In this document: positions 10,634 to 22,909 of the stretch, one piece after another
Layout: every line of letters starts with the position of its first letter
Position numbering within the stretch: position 1 is the first letter of the stretch
Origin: an uncultured Piscirickettsiaceae bacterium
GTDB taxonomy: Bacteria; Pseudomonadota; Gammaproteobacteria; Methylococcales; Cycloclasticaceae
Direction of reading: 5' to 3'
Assembly: GCA_913061075.1 (NCBI GenBank)
Contig: CAJXSK010000007.1
Span: 39,006 to 103,005, forward strand
Length of the DNA stretch: 64,000 nucleotides
Notes under the pieces: model-generated
The model's database searches: none
Told to the model about the DNA's origin: nothing
The model's input: the letters and a program-made list of their open reading frames with translations, nothing else
Made by a program: the position numbers and the translations under genes

Positions 10634-11254
10634 CTATAATTTCAAGCCCTTTGCCAAAAGGTAAACTTCTCTACTTCTTGCACGTGACGCTTTTGGTTTC
10701 CTTACGATAACACTGGAAAAAGATTTTCTTGCCTCAAGAACGTATTGATCAAACCCCTCGCCTTGGAACAATTTTATTAAAAAAACACCTTTTTTATGCA
10801 AACTATTGATCGCAAAATCTAGCGCCAGTTCTGCCAAATACATAGATTTAGGTTGATCAATTGCTTTACTACCACTCATATTAGGCGCTATATCTGACAA
10901 TACAACATCTACCGGTAGATTATTGATCATGGTTTGCAGTTCAGCAAAGACAGTATCGTCACTAAAGTCACCTTTTAAAAAGCTCACGCCTTTAATAGGT
11001 TCTATATCTAGCAAATCCATCGCAATTACCTGGCCTTTAGAACCCACTTTTTTATAGGTATATTCTGACCAACCACCGGGTGCTGCACCTAAATCAACGA
11101 CAATTTGATTAGGGTGAATAAGTTTATCTTTCTTATCTATTTCTTCTAATTTAAATACTGCGCGTGAACGCAAACCCATTTGCTGAGCCTTTTTAACGTA
11201 TTCATCATTAAAGTGCTCATCTAACCATTGTTGTTTGTTCTTGTGTTTTGTCAT
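10634..11254 (-). CDS. rlmE: 23S rRNA (uridine-2'-O)-methyltransferase RlmE
   Basis: 206 residues of the FtsJ/RrmJ family. The SAM motif is [18 protein letters not shown] tetrad candidates sit in [16 protein letters not shown] and [10 protein letters not shown]. It methylates U2552 of 23S rRNA in the large-subunit A-loop. It is divergent from yhbY and upstream of ftsH, the universal gammaproteobacterial order. Confidence 0.95.
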   Translation of the reverse strand: MTKHKNKQQWLDEHFNDEYVKKAQQMGLRSRAVFKLEEIDKKDKLIHPNQIVVDLGAAPGGWSEYTYKKVGSKGQVIAMDLLDIEPIKGVSFLKGDFSDDTVFAELQTMINNLPVDVVLSDIAPNMSGSKAIDQPKSMYLAELALDFAINSLHKKGVFLIKLFQGEGFDQYVLEARKSFSSVIVRKPKASRARSREVYLLAKGLKL

Positions 11255-11321
11255 TTAAGTCATACTTTTAGGGTGCAATTCGCGTAAAATAACGTGTTTA
11301 ATACTACTTTAATTTAAATAA

Positions 11322-11609
11322 ATGCCACTTTCAAACGCACAAGTTAAAAAACTAAAAGCCCATGCTCACTCTCTCAAGCCTGTTGTTCGTCTTGGGCAAT
11401 CTGGCTTAACAACGAGTGTACTAGATGAAGTGGAATTAGCCCTGAATCATCATGAGCTTATTAAAGTTAAAGTGTCTGCTAGTGATCGCGCTGAAAAGAA
11501 AGAAATGATTAATACTATTGCCGAGAAAACTCAATCAGATGTTATTCAAAGCATAGGGTCTGTTGCTGTGTTTTTCCGTGAAAACCCAAATAAGAAAAGC
11601 TACTCGTAG
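11322..11609 (+). CDS. yhbY: YhbY-type ribosome-associated RNA-binding protein (CRM domain)
   Basis: 95 residues covering a single CRM domain, with the conserved [13 protein letters not shown] and ELIKVKVS blocks. The family binds pre-50S particles. Transcribed divergently from rlmE; its 3' end overlaps the convergent greA by ten bases. Confidence 0.9.
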   Translation: MPLSNAQVKKLKAHAHSLKPVVRLGQSGLTTSVLDEVELALNHHELIKVKVSASDRAEKKEMINTIAEKTQSDVIQSIGSVAVFFRENPNKKSYS

Positions 11610-12082
11610 CGTACGTCAATAATTTCGTATTCAGTCACACCGGCTGGTGCTCTGACCTCTGCCACATCACCCTCTTCTTTACCAATTAATGCTTTTGCGA
11701 AAGGGGACGCGTAAGAAATTAAGTTATTTTTAATGTCTGCCTCATCTTCACCAACGATGGTGTAAATGATCACCGCTTCTGTTTCAACATTCTCTAACTC
11801 AACCGTGCAACCAAACACAACTTTACCGTTTGCATTCAGCGTAGACACATCAATAACTTGCGCATTGCCTAATTTGCTTTCTATATCTCTAATACGCGCT
11901 TCTGCCATCCCTTGTTCTTCACGTGCCGCATGATATTCTGCATTTTCTTTTAAATCACCGTGAGCGCGCGCATCGGCAATCGCTTCAGTAATTTGAGGGC
12001 GCTTAACGTTTTTAAGCTCATCAAGCTCATCTGTTAGCGTTTTAGCACCTTTTACAGTTAATGGTGTTTTGTTCATAGACAA
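11600..12082 (-). CDS. greA: Transcription elongation factor GreA
   Basis: 160 residues: an N-terminal antiparallel coiled coil (about 1-75, with the acidic tip region [14 protein letters not shown]) and a C-terminal FKBP-like domain ending in the [12 protein letters not shown] motif. It stimulates transcript cleavage by backtracked RNA polymerase. It lies 18 bases after carB, so carAB-greA probably form one transcript. Confidence 0.95.
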   Translation of the reverse strand: MSMNKTPLTVKGAKTLTDELDELKNVKRPQITEAIADARAHGDLKENAEYHAAREEQGMAEARIRDIESKLGNAQVIDVSTLNANGKVVFGCTVELENVETEAVIIYTIVGEDEADIKNNLISYASPFAKALIGKEEGDVAEVRAPAGVTEYEIIDVRYE

Positions 12083-12100
12083 TTCCTAGCCGTTTATCTT

Positions 12101-15100
12101 TTAGTTTCTAGCTTGTAAGTCGTGAAGCTCTCTAACTTCTTTAACACTAATATCAGCAAGTGCATCAATAGTTGCTTTAGCACCCGCAATAGTTGTGCAG
12201 TAAGTAGCCTTGTTTTGTAGCGACTCACGGCGAATTGATGATGAATCCGTAATCGCTTGCTTACCTTCTGTCGTGTTAACCACCAGCTGAATGCTTTCAT
12301 TTTTAATCACATCAACAATATGCGGGCGACCTTCACCTACTTTATTAACCACTTCAGATTCAATGCCTTCTGCGGTTAGTGCATCCGCTGTTCCGCGAGT
12401 AGCATAAATATGCTTACCCCTGGAAATCAACGTTCTCGCGAGCTCTAGCATTTTCACTTTGTCCGCTTCTCGAACACTAAAAATGACATTATTTTCATCA
12501 GATAAATCAATGCCAGCAGCACGTTGAGATTTACCAAACGCCTCACCAAATGTGTCGCCAACGCCCATCACTTCGCCTGTTGACTTCATTTCTGGGCCTA
12601 GCATCGGGTCGACATTAGGGAATTTAACAAAAGGAAACACTGACTCTTTAACGGAGAAATAATCTGGAATAACTTCTTCCGTTGTGCCCTGCTCAGCTAG
12701 TGTTTGGCCTGCCATACAACGTGCGGCAATTTTAGCCAATGGATAGCCAGTAACTTTAGACACAAACGGTACAGAACGAGAGGCACGAGGATTTACCTCT
12801 AAGATATAAATATCATCGCCTTTAATAGCAAATTGAATATTCATTAAACCAACAACACCTAATTCTCTAGCTAGTTGCTTAGTTTGTACACGCATTCTAT
12901 CTTGCACATCTTTACTTAAATCAAAAGGCGGTAACGAACACGCAGAATCCCCAGAATGGACGCCGGCTTGTTCAATATGCTCCATAATGCCGCCAATTAA
13001 TAATTCTTCACCGTCAAAAATAGCATCCACATCAACTTCTATCGCGTCGTCTAGAAAGCGATCTAGCAATACTGGTGAGTCATTAGACACACTAACCGCT
13101 TCACGCATGTATGTACGTAGCTCAGACTCGTTATAAACAATTTCCATCGCACGGCCACCTAATACATAAGACGGCCTAACCACCAGCGGATAGCCAATTT
13201 CTTCAGCCAATAACACTGCTTGTTCTGGTTCACGCGCTGTTCTGTTAGGTGGCTGAAGTAATCCAAGTTTTTCTACCAACTGTTGAAAACGTTCACGGTC
13301 CTCTGCCAAGTCAATTGCTTCAGGTGACGTGCCAATAATAGGCACACCGGCTGCTTCCAAATCTTCAGCTAATTTAAGCGGTGTTTGCCCACCGTATTGA
13401 ACAATAACCCCTATAGGTTTTTCTAGTGCAACAACCTCAAGTACGTCTTCGAGAGTTAATGGCTCAAAGTACAAGCGGTCAGATGTGTCAAAGTCCGTTG
13501 AAACCGTCTCTGGGTTACAGTTTACCATGATCGTTTCGTAACCGTCTTCACGCATCGCTAAGGCCGCGTGAACGCAACAATAGTCAAACTCTATACCTTG
13601 GCCAATTCTATTTGGACCACCGCCTAGTACCATGATTTTTTCACGGTTGCTTGGTTGTGATTCGCATTCTTCTTCATACGTTGAATACATATAAGCCGTA
13701 GGCGATGAGAATTCACCCGCACAAGAGTCGATTCGTTTATAAACCGGTTTAATACCCAGCGCATGACGAGCAGCCCTAACCTTACCTTCATCAACATTAA
13801 GCAACATGGCAAGGCGTGCATCTGCAAAGCCTTTTCGCTTAAGACGAAACATCACTTTTTCATCTAATGAAGCTAATGAAACACCAGACAACGCCGCTTC
13901 TTCATTCAATAAATCTTCAATTTGAACTAAGAACCAGCGATCAATTTTAGTTTGATCAAAAATACTTTCTAGACCAAAGCCTTTTCTAAACGCATCAGCT
14001 AAATACCAAATACGATCTGCGCCTGGCTGTTGAATTTCACGGCGCAAAACCGTCTCAACACCGTCTTCGTCCAAATCTACAATAGGGTTTAATCCACATT
14101 TACCTGTTTCAAGACCACGTAACGCTTTTTGTAATGATTCTTGGAACGTTCTACCCACTGCCATCACTTCACCCACAGACTTCATCTGTGTGGTTAAACG
14201 ATCATCTGCCATTGGGAACTTTTCAAATGTAAAACGAGGGATTTTAGTCACTACATAATCAATGGACGGCTCAAATGACGCTGGTGTTGCACCACCCGTG
14301 ATTTCATTGCTCAGCTCATCCAAGGTGTAACCAATAGCCAACTTCGCTGCCACTTTAGCAATAGGGAAACCAGTCGCTTTAGATGCCAACGCAGATGACC
14401 GTGATACACGCGGGTTCATCTCAATCACAATCATCGCACCATTTTCTGGATTGATGGCGAACTGAACATTAGAGCCACCGGTATCAACACCAATTTCACG
14501 TAACACATCAATCGATGCATTTCGCATTATTTGGTATTCTTTATCTGTCAATGTTTGCGCTGGCGCCACCGTAATCGAGTCACCCGTATGAACGCCCATT
14601 GGGTCAAAGTTTTCAATCGAACAAATAATGATGCAATTATCCTTACGGTCACGCACCACCTCCATCTCATACTCTTTCCAACCCAATACTGACTCTTCAA
14701 TCAGTAATTCATTGGTTGGTGAAAGGTCTAACCCGCGTTCACAGATTTCGATAAACTCTTCACGGTTATAGGAAATACCACCACCGCTTCCACCCATGGT
14801 GAATGAGGGGCGAATAATCGTTGGGAAACCAATATCATCTAGTGCAACAAAGGCTTCTTCCATATTGTGCGCAACAAATGAACGTGGCGTAGACAAGCCG
14901 ATTTTAGTCATCGCTTTCTTAAATAAATCGCGATCTTCCGCTTTATCAATCGCCTCTTTAGACGCACCAATCATTTCAACATTGTGTTTAGCTAAAACAC
15001 CATGGCGGTCTAAATCTAGAGCACAGTTAAGCGCCGTTTGACCACCCATCGTGGGTAATAAAACGTCTGGCTTTTCCTTTTCAATGATTTTTTCAACTGT

Positions 15101-15316
15101 TTCCCAGTCAACAGGCTCAATATAAATGGCATCAGCTGTTTCAGGGTCAGTCATAATCGTTGCAGGATTTGAGTTAACCAAAATAACGCGGTAACCCTCC
15201 TCTCTTAAGGCTTTACATGCTTGCGTGCCAGAATAGTCAAACTCACAAGCCTGACCAATAACAATGGGCCCAGCACCTAATAGTAAAACGGATTTTATGT
15301 CGGTTCTTTTTGGCAT
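12101..15316 (-). CDS. carB: Carbamoyl-phosphate synthase large subunit
   Basis: 1071 residues, full length. Duplicated ATP-grasp halves begin [20 protein letters not shown] and [17 protein letters not shown], followed by an MGS-like allosteric domain from about residue 935. It makes carbamoyl phosphate from bicarbonate, ATP and ammonia delivered by CarA, feeding arginine and pyrimidine synthesis. It follows carA with a nine-base gap. Confidence 0.97.
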   Translation of the reverse strand: MPKRTDIKSVLLLGAGPIVIGQACEFDYSGTQACKALREEGYRVILVNSNPATIMTDPETADAIYIEPVDWETVEKIIEKEKPDVLLPTMGGQTALNCALDLDRHGVLAKHNVEMIGASKEAIDKAEDRDLFKKAMTKIGLSTPRSFVAHNMEEAFVALDDIGFPTIIRPSFTMGGSGGGISYNREEFIEICERGLDLSPTNELLIEESVLGWKEYEMEVVRDRKDNCIIICSIENFDPMGVHTGDSITVAPAQTLTDKEYQIMRNASIDVLREIGVDTGGSNVQFAINPENGAMIVIEMNPRVSRSSALASKATGFPIAKVAAKLAIGYTLDELSNEITGGATPASFEPSIDYVVTKIPRFTFEKFPMADDRLTTQMKSVGEVMAVGRTFQESLQKALRGLETGKCGLNPIVDLDEDGVETVLRREIQQPGADRIWYLADAFRKGFGLESIFDQTKIDRWFLVQIEDLLNEEAALSGVSLASLDEKVMFRLKRKGFADARLAMLLNVDEGKVRAARHALGIKPVYKRIDSCAGEFSSPTAYMYSTYEEECESQPSNREKIMVLGGGPNRIGQGIEFDYCCVHAALAMREDGYETIMVNCNPETVSTDFDTSDRLYFEPLTLEDVLEVVALEKPIGVIVQYGGQTPLKLAEDLEAAGVPIIGTSPEAIDLAEDRERFQQLVEKLGLLQPPNRTAREPEQAVLLAEEIGYPLVVRPSYVLGGRAMEIVYNESELRTYMREAVSVSNDSPVLLDRFLDDAIEVDVDAIFDGEELLIGGIMEHIEQAGVHSGDSACSLPPFDLSKDVQDRMRVQTKQLARELGVVGLMNIQFAIKGDDIYILEVNPRASRSVPFVSKVTGYPLAKIAARCMAGQTLAEQGTTEEVIPDYFSVKESVFPFVKFPNVDPMLGPEMKSTGEVMGVGDTFGEAFGKSQRAAGIDLSDENNVIFSVREADKVKMLELARTLISRGKHIYATRGTADALTAEGIESEVVNKVGEGRPHIVDVIKNESIQLVVNTTEGKQAITDSSSIRRESLQNKATYCTTIAGAKATIDALADISVKEVRELHDLQARN

Positions 15317-15325
15317 AATTCTCTT

Positions 15326-16462
15326 TTATGAGTTTTTGTGCAACTGCATCATTGCAGTAAACTTTTCAAATAAATACACGATATCTTGTGGGCCCGGGCT
15401 TGCTTCAGGGTGTCCCTGAAAACCAAAAGCAGGACAATCTATACGCTCGATACCTTGTAAGCTTTTATCAAACAACGATACGTGTGTCGGTTTTAAATTA
15501 GCCGGTAGCGTATCGCCATCAACTGCAAAACCATGGTTTTGGCTGGTAATCATCACGCGCTGTGTTTCTAAATCTTGTACTGGGTGATTAGCCCCATGAT
15601 GCCCAAACTTCATTTTGACAGTTGATGCGCCGCTGGCTAATGCTAATAACTGATGACCTAAACAGATGCCAAATGTTGGTATTTTTTTATCCAGAATAGT
15701 TTTAATTGCCTCAATAGCGTAATCGCACGGCTCAGGGTCGCCTGGACCGTTTGATAAAAACACACCATCAGGTGCCATGGCCAATACATCCTCAACCGGT
15801 GTTTTAGCGGGTACAACATGAACATCACAACCAGCATTAACGAGTAAACGTAAAATATTACGCTTCACACCGAAGTCGTAAGCAACCACTTTAAAACTAG
15901 CTGGCTTAGTTTCAGGCTTATCATTAGGGTCTAATTGCCATACTGAATCAGTCCACTTGTATGCACTTTCTGTCGTTACCTCTTGTGCAAGGTCGAGGCC
16001 TTTCAAGGATGCTGCTTCTTTTGAGGATTCTAGGGCTAACGCTTCATCAACATCAGGCCCAGCGATTATACAACCACGTTGCGCTCCTTTTTCACGTAGC
16101 ACTCTGGTTAATCTGCGAGTATCAATATCTGCAATGGCAACAATATTATGTCGACGCAAATAATCGGATAAAGATTCTTCAGATCGCCAATTACTGTTAG
16201 TTAAGGGTAAATCTCTGATGACCAATCCGCGCGCATGAATAGCGGATGACTCCTCATCTTCTGAGTTAACACCTGTATTTCCAATATGCGGATACGTTAA
16301 GGTAACAATTTGATGAGAATAAGAAGGGTCTGTTAAGATTTCCTGGTAACCCGTCATAGACGTATTAAAGACAACTTCACCAACAGTAAGGCCTTGAACC
16401 CCTATTGATTGCCCGTGAAAAAAACTACCGTCTTCAAGAACCAGTATCGCTATGTCAGACAA
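15326..16462 (-). CDS. carA: Carbamoyl-phosphate synthase small subunit (glutaminase)
   Basis: 378 residues. The N-terminal CPSase small domain ([12 protein letters not shown]) precedes a class I glutamine amidotransferase with the nucleophile in [14 protein letters not shown] and His/Glu in [11 protein letters not shown]. It hydrolyses glutamine and channels ammonia to CarB. No clear PyrR, arginine or purine regulatory motif was seen in the 130 bases upstream. Confidence 0.96.
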   Translation of the reverse strand: MSDIAILVLEDGSFFHGQSIGVQGLTVGEVVFNTSMTGYQEILTDPSYSHQIVTLTYPHIGNTGVNSEDEESSAIHARGLVIRDLPLTNSNWRSEESLSDYLRRHNIVAIADIDTRRLTRVLREKGAQRGCIIAGPDVDEALALESSKEAASLKGLDLAQEVTTESAYKWTDSVWQLDPNDKPETKPASFKVVAYDFGVKRNILRLLVNAGCDVHVVPAKTPVEDVLAMAPDGVFLSNGPGDPEPCDYAIEAIKTILDKKIPTFGICLGHQLLALASGASTVKMKFGHHGANHPVQDLETQRVMITSQNHGFAVDGDTLPANLKPTHVSLFDKSLQGIERIDCPAFGFQGHPEASPGPQDIVYLFEKFTAMMQLHKNS

Positions 16463-16488
16463 ATTACACCACCTTTAGATATGCAAAA

Positions 16489-16515
16489 CGGGAAGTACCT
16501 GAATGGAACTACCCG
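16489..16515 (-). terminator. Possible terminator between the flavoprotein gene and carA
   Basis: On the minus strand a CGGGTAGT...ACTTCCCG imperfect stem is followed by TTTT. The U-run is short, so this may only partly terminate transcription from the upstream flavoprotein gene. Confidence 0.4.
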
Positions 16516-16594
16516 CTTTGATTATTAATATGTATGACTGTGAATTTTACTGGATTTTATACACCTTTGTCCATATCATCACGTGCTTTTTTGC

Positions 16595-18001
16595 CTATGA
16601 TGCTCTAGCAACATCCAAAGATTGAGCTAAATAAGCATTCATTAACAATGTTGGATCTTCTATTAACTTTTCTTTCCATTCGCCCAGTGGCACTTCAGAT
16701 TGAATCAAACCTCTCATAACCCCAATATAATCAGTTCGCCCAACAGTGATGGCACCCACTAATTTGTCACCTTTAAAGTTAAGTCTTACATACTTAAAAT
16801 TGTCCATATCAACCAAGGTGGCTGTTTCACCGCCATCAACACCGCCCCAACTACCAAACGATGTAGATATTAAGCCAGCCGTATCTAGTACGTTCATACT
16901 CAAGCTGCCTTTGTAAGTTGAGTTGCCACCCATCATGTTTACCGCTGCAATTCGGCCATGATCGACCGCTGTTGGTTGAATGGCGTGCACTGCTTTAGAA
17001 CCCGTTGAAAAATCAACACCTTGCGCAACATCACCTGCAGCATATATATGTCTAACATTGGTGCGTAACGCGGCATTAACTAAAACACCCGCATCTGTTT
17101 TTATGCCAGTGCCTTCCAAAAACTCTATATTTGAATAAACACCGGTAGCGACAATAATAAGGTCAAACTCGGTCAAGCTATCGTCATCACGCTTCAGCGC
17201 TGGGCCTGCTTCAATAGACTTAATGCTTGATGGCAAAATGGTGGTAACGCCTTTAGACTCACACCATGTTTTAATCATGCCACCCGCTGTTTCATCCATC
17301 ATACGGCTAACCATCTGACCTGTGCGCCCCATCATCACTGTTAAATCCGCACCTCTTTTAATCAGAGGCTCAATAATAATAGATGCAACAAACCCAGCAC
17401 CCAATAACGCCACTTTAGACCCTGGCTTGATGCTATTAATAATTTTTCGGCCATCTTCTAACGTCCAACAATTCACAACACCATCATTATCAGCTCCCGG
17501 GAACGGGCTATTTGCCGGACGCGAACCCGTAGCAATCATTAACTTGTCATATTCAAATACATCACCATTTTCTAGAGTAACTTGCTGCTGTTTAGGCTCA
17601 ACTTTCTCAACTTTTGCATGAATATGGACAATGTTTAAGCTCTCGAAATGGTTATCAGTCTTTCTAAGATGCGTACCTGTGTCTTCAATCATCCCACTTA
17701 AATAATACGGCAAGGCCATCCGTGAATACGGCACCTCTTTTTCTAAACCTATCATTGTAATGATGCACTTGCCATCTGCTTTACGTAGCGTCTCAGCTGC
17801 TCTAACAGAGGCTGGACCTGCGCCAATTAACACATACTTCTTAATACTCGACACCATAGGTTTTACCGTCTCAGTTTTTTGTTGTGATTGTTGTTCTGAT
17901 TCCGCAGCCTTTCCTTCAGGCTCAGCGGGTGATGATTCTTGTTCATTTTTATCCGTTGAACCGAACCCTAACATTGCTGCAATTTTACAAAAAATACCCA
18001 T
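16595..18001 (-). CDS. FAD/NAD(P)-dependent oxidoreductase with N-terminal acidic linker
   Basis: 468 residues. After about 50 residues (MGIFCKIAAMLGFG, then a Glu/Gln/Ser-rich linker) comes a two-dinucleotide-domain flavoprotein: GxGxxS-type FAD motif IGAGPASVRAAETL, NAD(P) motif ALLGAGFVASIIIEPL, ATG and GDVA motifs (YAAGDVAQGVDF). There is no CxxxxC redox pair, so it resembles NirB-N or ferredoxin/rubredoxin reductases rather than disulfide reductases. Electron acceptor unknown. It sits alone between dapB and carA, a place normally tightly packed, suggesting a lineage-specific insertion. Confidence 0.75.
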   Translation of the reverse strand: MGIFCKIAAMLGFGSTDKNEQESSPAEPEGKAAESEQQSQQKTETVKPMVSSIKKYVLIGAGPASVRAAETLRKADGKCIITMIGLEKEVPYSRMALPYYLSGMIEDTGTHLRKTDNHFESLNIVHIHAKVEKVEPKQQQVTLENGDVFEYDKLMIATGSRPANSPFPGADNDGVVNCWTLEDGRKIINSIKPGSKVALLGAGFVASIIIEPLIKRGADLTVMMGRTGQMVSRMMDETAGGMIKTWCESKGVTTILPSSIKSIEAGPALKRDDDSLTEFDLIIVATGVYSNIEFLEGTGIKTDAGVLVNAALRTNVRHIYAAGDVAQGVDFSTGSKAVHAIQPTAVDHGRIAAVNMMGGNSTYKGSLSMNVLDTAGLISTSFGSWGGVDGGETATLVDMDNFKYVRLNFKGDKLVGAITVGRTDYIGVMRGLIQSEVPLGEWKEKLIEDPTLLMNAYLAQSLDVARAS

Positions 18002-18101
18002 TGGAATCTCCCTCTAATAATTTTATTTTTATTTAACAGGCATTTTAAAAAACCTGATATGAAGTCGATGTTAACAGAAAATATTTTTTTGAAATAGCCA
18101 T

Positions 18102-18908
18102 TTACTCATTCAAGCCCAATACATCCTGCATATCATATAAACCTGCAGGTTGCTCGCTAACCCAGCAAGCAGCTCTGATAGCCCCTGTTGCAAATGTCAT
18201 TCTGCTGGTTGCTTTATGGCTGATTTCTATACGTTCGCCTTCATCTGCAAACATAACAGTGTGTTCGCCAACGATGTCGCCAGCTCTAATAGTAGAGAAG
18301 CCTATCGTGCCACTTTCACGTTCGCCGGTAATACCTTCTCGGGCATAAACAGCGCAACTGTCTAACTCTTTACCCATCGCTTGTGCCACTATTTCACCCA
18401 TCTTTAAGGCTGTCCCAGAAGGCGCGTCTACCTTGTGTTTGTGATGCGCCTCAATAACTTCTATATCAACAGCACTTCCAATCGCTTTGGCAGCAAGCTC
18501 TAACAGCTTCAATGTTACATTCACACCAATACCCATATTAGGTGCAAACACAATGGGGATTGTTTTAGCGGCAGATGTTATCTGTTGCTTTTGTTCATCT
18601 GTAAAGCCCGTCGTTCCAATCACTATGGCTTTTTGATGCTGCTCACAGAAAACAAGCTTTTCTAAACAAGCATCTGGTCGAGTAAAGTCTACTAACACAT
18701 CGAAGCTTGATACTTCACTAGCAACACTATTAACAATATTAACTCGCTCTGATGTAACACCCGCTATTTCGCCCGCATCTTTACCTATTGCAGGCGAATT
18801 TTCTCGCTCAATGGCTGCACCAAGCACAGACGATTCATTTTGAGCACATGCCTTAATCAAATTAAGACCCATACGGCCACTGGCCCCAGAGATTGCGATT
18901 CTAGCCAT
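18102..18908 (-). CDS. dapB: 4-hydroxy-tetrahydrodipicolinate reductase
   Basis: 268 residues. N-terminal nucleotide motif GASGRMG, active-site region [16 protein letters not shown] with catalytic His and Lys, and the conserved GFTDEQ region. It acts in lysine/diaminopimelate synthesis. It lies 12 bases after dnaJ and is probably read through from the heat-shock operon, as in many gammaproteobacteria. Confidence 0.95.
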   Translation of the reverse strand: MARIAISGASGRMGLNLIKACAQNESSVLGAAIERENSPAIGKDAGEIAGVTSERVNIVNSVASEVSSFDVLVDFTRPDACLEKLVFCEQHQKAIVIGTTGFTDEQKQQITSAAKTIPIVFAPNMGIGVNVTLKLLELAAKAIGSAVDIEVIEAHHKHKVDAPSGTALKMGEIVAQAMGKELDSCAVYAREGITGERESGTIGFSTIRAGDIVGEHTVMFADEGERIEISHKATSRMTFATGAIRAACWVSEQPAGLYDMQDVLGLNE

Positions 18909-18920
18909 TGCTTTTCCTAT

Positions 18921-20048
18921 TTAGGATTTCATTTTATCAAAAAAACTTTTAACGCCATCAAGCCACGAATTTTCTTGTGGATTATGGCGTGTTCCGCCCG
19001 TTTTAAATGATTTTTCTAATTGCTCTATTAACTTTTTTTGTTCTGCTGTTAAGTTGATGGGCGTTTCAACAGTAATTCTACACATCAAATCACCAACTGG
19101 CCCACCCCTAACTGGCTTAACACCCTTACCACGTAATCTAAATAGTTTACCTGTTTGAGTTTCTGTAGGAATTTTAAGTTTTACTTTACCATTCAATGTA
19201 GGTACTTCAAGCTCGCCACCCAACGTTGCAGTTGCAAAACTTATCGGCATATCACAGTATAAGTTGGCACCCTCTCGTGAAAAAATAGGGTGTTCACGTA
19301 CGTTAACTTGCACATACAAATCACCTGATGGGCCGCCATGGTCACCTGCCTCGCCCTCACCACCTAGCCTAATTCTATCGCCAGTATCAACACCGGCAGG
19401 TATTTTAACGGATAATGTTTTTTGGTCTTTTGTTTTACCCGTTCCACGACACTTACCGCACGGGTCTTTAATAACAGACCCGGACCCTCGGCAAGTTGGG
19501 CACGTTTGCTGCACTGAAAACATGCCTTGCTGCATACGTACTTGACCATGCCCGCCACACGAAGTACAGATCGTTGAACCGGCACTTTTAGAACCCGTTC
19601 CTTTACACCCATCACAACTGATTGACGTGGGTACTTTGATTTTTGTTTCTAAACCAGAAACAGCATCTTCCAACGACAAGTCCAAGTTATATCGTAGATC
19701 AGCGCCACGCGTAACTTGACTTCTGCGACCACCTCCGCCACCTCCACCAAAGATATCGCCGAATACATCGCCGAATACATCGCTGAAAGAATCACCTTGC
19801 TGGTGACCCCCTCCCATCGATTGATCGACCCCTGCGTGACCAAATTGGTCATAAGCAGCTCGCTTCTGTTCATCGCTTAGAATCGCATACGCTTCCTGGA
19901 TAGCCTTGAACTTTTCTTCAGCATCCGGGTTATCCGAATTTCTATCGGGATGATATTTCATCGCCAATCGTCTGTACGCTTTTTTAATTTCTTTGTCGCT
20001 GGCATTACGAGCAACTTCTAGTACTTTATAAAAATCTTCTTTAGACAT
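18921..20048 (-). CDS. dnaJ: Chaperone protein DnaJ
   Basis: 375 residues: a J domain with the HPD motif (KYHPDRNS, about 31-38), a Gly/Phe-rich linker with [15 protein letters not shown], four CxxCxGxG zinc motifs (about 146-207), then the substrate-binding C-terminal domains. It delivers substrates to DnaK and stimulates its ATPase. It follows dnaK after a 154-base gap holding a long hairpin. Confidence 0.97.
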   Translation of the reverse strand: MSKEDFYKVLEVARNASDKEIKKAYRRLAMKYHPDRNSDNPDAEEKFKAIQEAYAILSDEQKRAAYDQFGHAGVDQSMGGGHQQGDSFSDVFGDVFGDIFGGGGGGGRRSQVTRGADLRYNLDLSLEDAVSGLETKIKVPTSISCDGCKGTGSKSAGSTICTSCGGHGQVRMQQGMFSVQQTCPTCRGSGSVIKDPCGKCRGTGKTKDQKTLSVKIPAGVDTGDRIRLGGEGEAGDHGGPSGDLYVQVNVREHPIFSREGANLYCDMPISFATATLGGELEVPTLNGKVKLKIPTETQTGKLFRLRGKGVKPVRGGPVGDLMCRITVETPINLTAEQKKLIEQLEKSFKTGGTRHNPQENSWLDGVKSFFDKMKS

Positions 20049-20066
20049 ATTCTTAATAGTTTAATA

Positions 20067-20101
20067 CACCAAAGCCACCGAATAAATCGGCGGCTTTGGT
20101 G
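20067..20101. other. Long stem-loop between dnaK and dnaJ
   Basis: CACCAAAGCCACCG and CGGCGGCTTTGGTG form a 14-bp stem with one A-C mismatch (G-U on the other strand) and a seven-base loop. No U-run follows on the minus strand, so it looks more like an RNA processing or stability element, or a weak attenuator that lowers dnaJ relative to dnaK, than a full terminator. Confidence 0.6.
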
Positions 20102-20202
20102 CGACCCATACACGGTCAGTTTGTTTATAATTCAAAAAGACTTAATGCTGTAAAAGCATACTTAACTTTTACAACACTCAACCTCGGTTTAGTTAATTGA
20201 CG

Positions 20203-22128
20203 TTATTTTTTCTCATCATCTTTAACTTCTTCAAACTCAGCATCAACCACATCATCGGCTGCACTTGCATCAGCTTCAGCAGAGCCTGCATCTGCCGTAC
20301 CTTCTGCACCTGCATCAGCATACATTTTTTCAGCTAACTTGCCTGATAACGCTGTCAATGCTTCAGTTTTCTCATCGATAACCGCTTTGTCATCACCTTT
20401 AAGTGCTTCTTTAAGGGCTTCAATCGCTGTATCAATATCTGCTTTTTCAGCTTCGTCAACTTTATCGCCCATTTCTTCTATGGATTTTTCAGTTGCATGA
20501 ATCATGCTGTCAGCTTGGTTTCTTGATGTGACTAATTCATGCGCCTTTTTATCTTCTTCAGCATGAACTTCTGCATCGTTAATCATTTTTTCAACTTCTT
20601 CATCAGACAAACCACTAGACGCTTTAATCACGATAGATTGTTCTTTACCCGTGGCTTTGTCTTTTGCCGATACATTCAAGATTCCATTCGCATCTATGTC
20701 GAAAGACACCTCAATTTGCGGCGTACCGCGTTGAGCGGGTGGAATATCTTGCAAGTCAAAACGGCCTAATGATTTATTACCTGACGCCATTTCACGTTCA
20801 CCTTGTAATACATGAACTGTCACCGCAGTTTGGTTATCTTCAGCTGTAGAGAATGTTTGACCCGCTTTTGAAGGAATCGTTGTATTTTTCTCAATAAGCT
20901 TTGTCATCACACCGCCCATTGTTTCAATACCTAATGACAATGGCGTTACATCAAGTAGCAACACATCTGTCACATCACCAGCCAACACACCCGCTTGAAT
21001 TGCAGCACCTACCGCCACAGCTTCATCTGGGTTCACATCTTTACGTGGTTCTTTGCCAAATATTTCAGTCACTACTTCTTGAACCTGAGGCATACGTGTT
21101 TGACCACCAACCAAAATAACATCATCAATTTCAGACGCTGATAAACCTGCGTCCTTAAGTGCTGTTTCACATGGGCCAACTGTACGTTGCACTAGGTCAC
21201 CAACTAACGATTCTAATTTTGCGCGTGTAAGCTTTACATTTAGATGTTTTGGGCCCGTTGCATCCGCAGTGATATATGGCAAGTTAACATCTGTTTGTTG
21301 ATTAGATGACAACTCGATTTTAGCTTTTTCAGCTGCCTCTTTAAGACGTTGTAACGCTAATGGATCATTATGAAGGTCAACAGAGTTTTCCTTCTTAAAC
21401 TCATCTGATAAGAAATCAATAATACGCATATCAAAATCTTCACCACCTAAGAACGTGTCACCATTTGTTGATAACACTTCAAATTGGTGTTCGCCATCGA
21501 TTTCAGCAATCTCAATAATAGACACATCGAATGTACCACCACCTAAGTCATACACAGCAATCGTACGATCACCGGTTTTCTTATCCATGCCGTACGCTAA
21601 TGCAGCAGCCGTTGGCTCGTTGATAATACGCTTAACATCAAGACCGGCAATTTTGCCCGCATCTTTCGTTGCTTGACGTTGTGAATCATTAAAGTAAGCA
21701 GGCACTGTAATAACCGCTTCGTTTACTTCTTCACCTAAATACGCTTCTGCATCTTTTTTAAGCTTCATTAAGATTCGAGCTGAAATTTCAGGCGGCGCCA
21801 TTTTCTTGCCTTGCGCTTCAATCCACGCATCACCGTTATCGGCTGCCAGAATCTTATAAGGCACCATGCTGACGTCTTTTTGAACCACGTCATCTTTAAA
21901 CATGCGGCCAATAAGACGCTTAGAAGCAAAAATTGTGTTCTCTGGGTTTGTTACCGCTTGACGCTTTGCAGATTGACCAACAAGCACGTCACCTTCTGCA
22001 GTAAACGCTACAATAGAAGGCGTTGTTCTTGCACCTTCACTGTTTTCAAGAACTTTTGCGCTGTCACCATCTAAGACGGCCACACATGAGTTCGTTGTTC
22101 CTAAATCAATGCCAATAATTTTAGCCAT
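20203..22128 (-). CDS. dnaK: Chaperone protein DnaK (Hsp70)
   Basis: 641 residues. Hsp70 signatures are present: [32 protein letters not shown] and [14 protein letters not shown]. The substrate-binding domain follows the [13 protein letters not shown] linker region, with a lid and an Ala/Asp-rich acidic tail. It works with DnaJ and GrpE. It is preceded by grpE across a 66-base gap in the hrcA-grpE-dnaK-dnaJ order. Confidence 0.98.
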   Translation of the reverse strand: MAKIIGIDLGTTNSCVAVLDGDSAKVLENSEGARTTPSIVAFTAEGDVLVGQSAKRQAVTNPENTIFASKRLIGRMFKDDVVQKDVSMVPYKILAADNGDAWIEAQGKKMAPPEISARILMKLKKDAEAYLGEEVNEAVITVPAYFNDSQRQATKDAGKIAGLDVKRIINEPTAAALAYGMDKKTGDRTIAVYDLGGGTFDVSIIEIAEIDGEHQFEVLSTNGDTFLGGEDFDMRIIDFLSDEFKKENSVDLHNDPLALQRLKEAAEKAKIELSSNQQTDVNLPYITADATGPKHLNVKLTRAKLESLVGDLVQRTVGPCETALKDAGLSASEIDDVILVGGQTRMPQVQEVVTEIFGKEPRKDVNPDEAVAVGAAIQAGVLAGDVTDVLLLDVTPLSLGIETMGGVMTKLIEKNTTIPSKAGQTFSTAEDNQTAVTVHVLQGEREMASGNKSLGRFDLQDIPPAQRGTPQIEVSFDIDANGILNVSAKDKATGKEQSIVIKASSGLSDEEVEKMINDAEVHAEEDKKAHELVTSRNQADSMIHATEKSIEEMGDKVDEAEKADIDTAIEALKEALKGDDKAVIDEKTEALTALSGKLAEKMYADAGAEGTADAGSAEADASAADDVVDAEFEEVKDDEKK

Positions 22129-22194
22129 TTGAGTATCTCCGAAAAGTAATATTTAATTTGTGTTAGTTAAGATATGGGGAGCAGGATTTAATTT

Positions 22195-22818
22195 TCAAGC
22201 CTGCTCATCAACTTTCTTTGTGTCAGCCGGTGGTTGCGCTTGTGAAACAATAACCATTGCAGGGCGCAATAACCGCCCATTCAAGCTATAACCTTTTTGA
22301 AAAACCTGTATAACCGTGTTCGGCTCATGCTTTGGACTAGGCACCACAGATATCGCCTGATGAAGGTCAGCATTAAACACCGCGCCTTCTGGGTTAATCT
22401 GCTCAACGCCTGATTTTTCAAGCGAAGAAATCAACTGTTTATGCGTTAAATCCATACCTTCAACAATAGCACTCACATCATTAGTAGATTCTGATGCGGC
22501 CGTTTGTCCCATTTCGATACTATCGACAACCGGCAACATGTCTTTGGCAAACTTTTCAACCGAAAAACGGTGTGCTTTTTCAACATCTTTTTGGGTGCGA
22601 CGGCGGATATTTTCAACCTCGGCTTTAGCTAACAACACCTTCTCCCAATTCTCATCAGCGCGTGCATTCGCCGCATCTAGTTCAGCTTGAAGGTCAACCG
22701 CTTCAACTTCATCGTCAACCAATTCACCATTCACAGGCTCTTGAACAGAGGCTTCTTCAGTATTGTCTACTAATTCTTCCTCATGAACTTCCTGATCTGT
22801 CTGGCCATCAGATCCCAT
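22195..22818 (-). CDS. grpE: Nucleotide exchange factor GrpE
   Basis: 207 residues. A Glu/Asp-rich N-terminal tail (about 1-45) leads into a long coiled coil (LDAANARADENWEKVLLAKA) and the C-terminal beta domain (NPEGAVFNADLHQAISVV). It releases ADP from DnaK. It is the second gene of the heat-shock cluster, 91 bases after hrcA. Confidence 0.95.
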   Translation of the reverse strand: MGSDGQTDQEVHEEELVDNTEEASVQEPVNGELVDDEVEAVDLQAELDAANARADENWEKVLLAKAEVENIRRRTQKDVEKAHRFSVEKFAKDMLPVVDSIEMGQTAASESTNDVSAIVEGMDLTHKQLISSLEKSGVEQINPEGAVFNADLHQAISVVPSPKHEPNTVIQVFQKGYSLNGRLLRPAMVIVSQAQPPADTKKVDEQA

Positions 22819-22909
22819 AGCATTTCCTCTTAGTTAGTTTTTAATAGTAGCCAAGCATGCTGTTTAAGTGCCAGCATATGGCGTTGCACGTAATTAATGG
22901 TGGCAAAAA

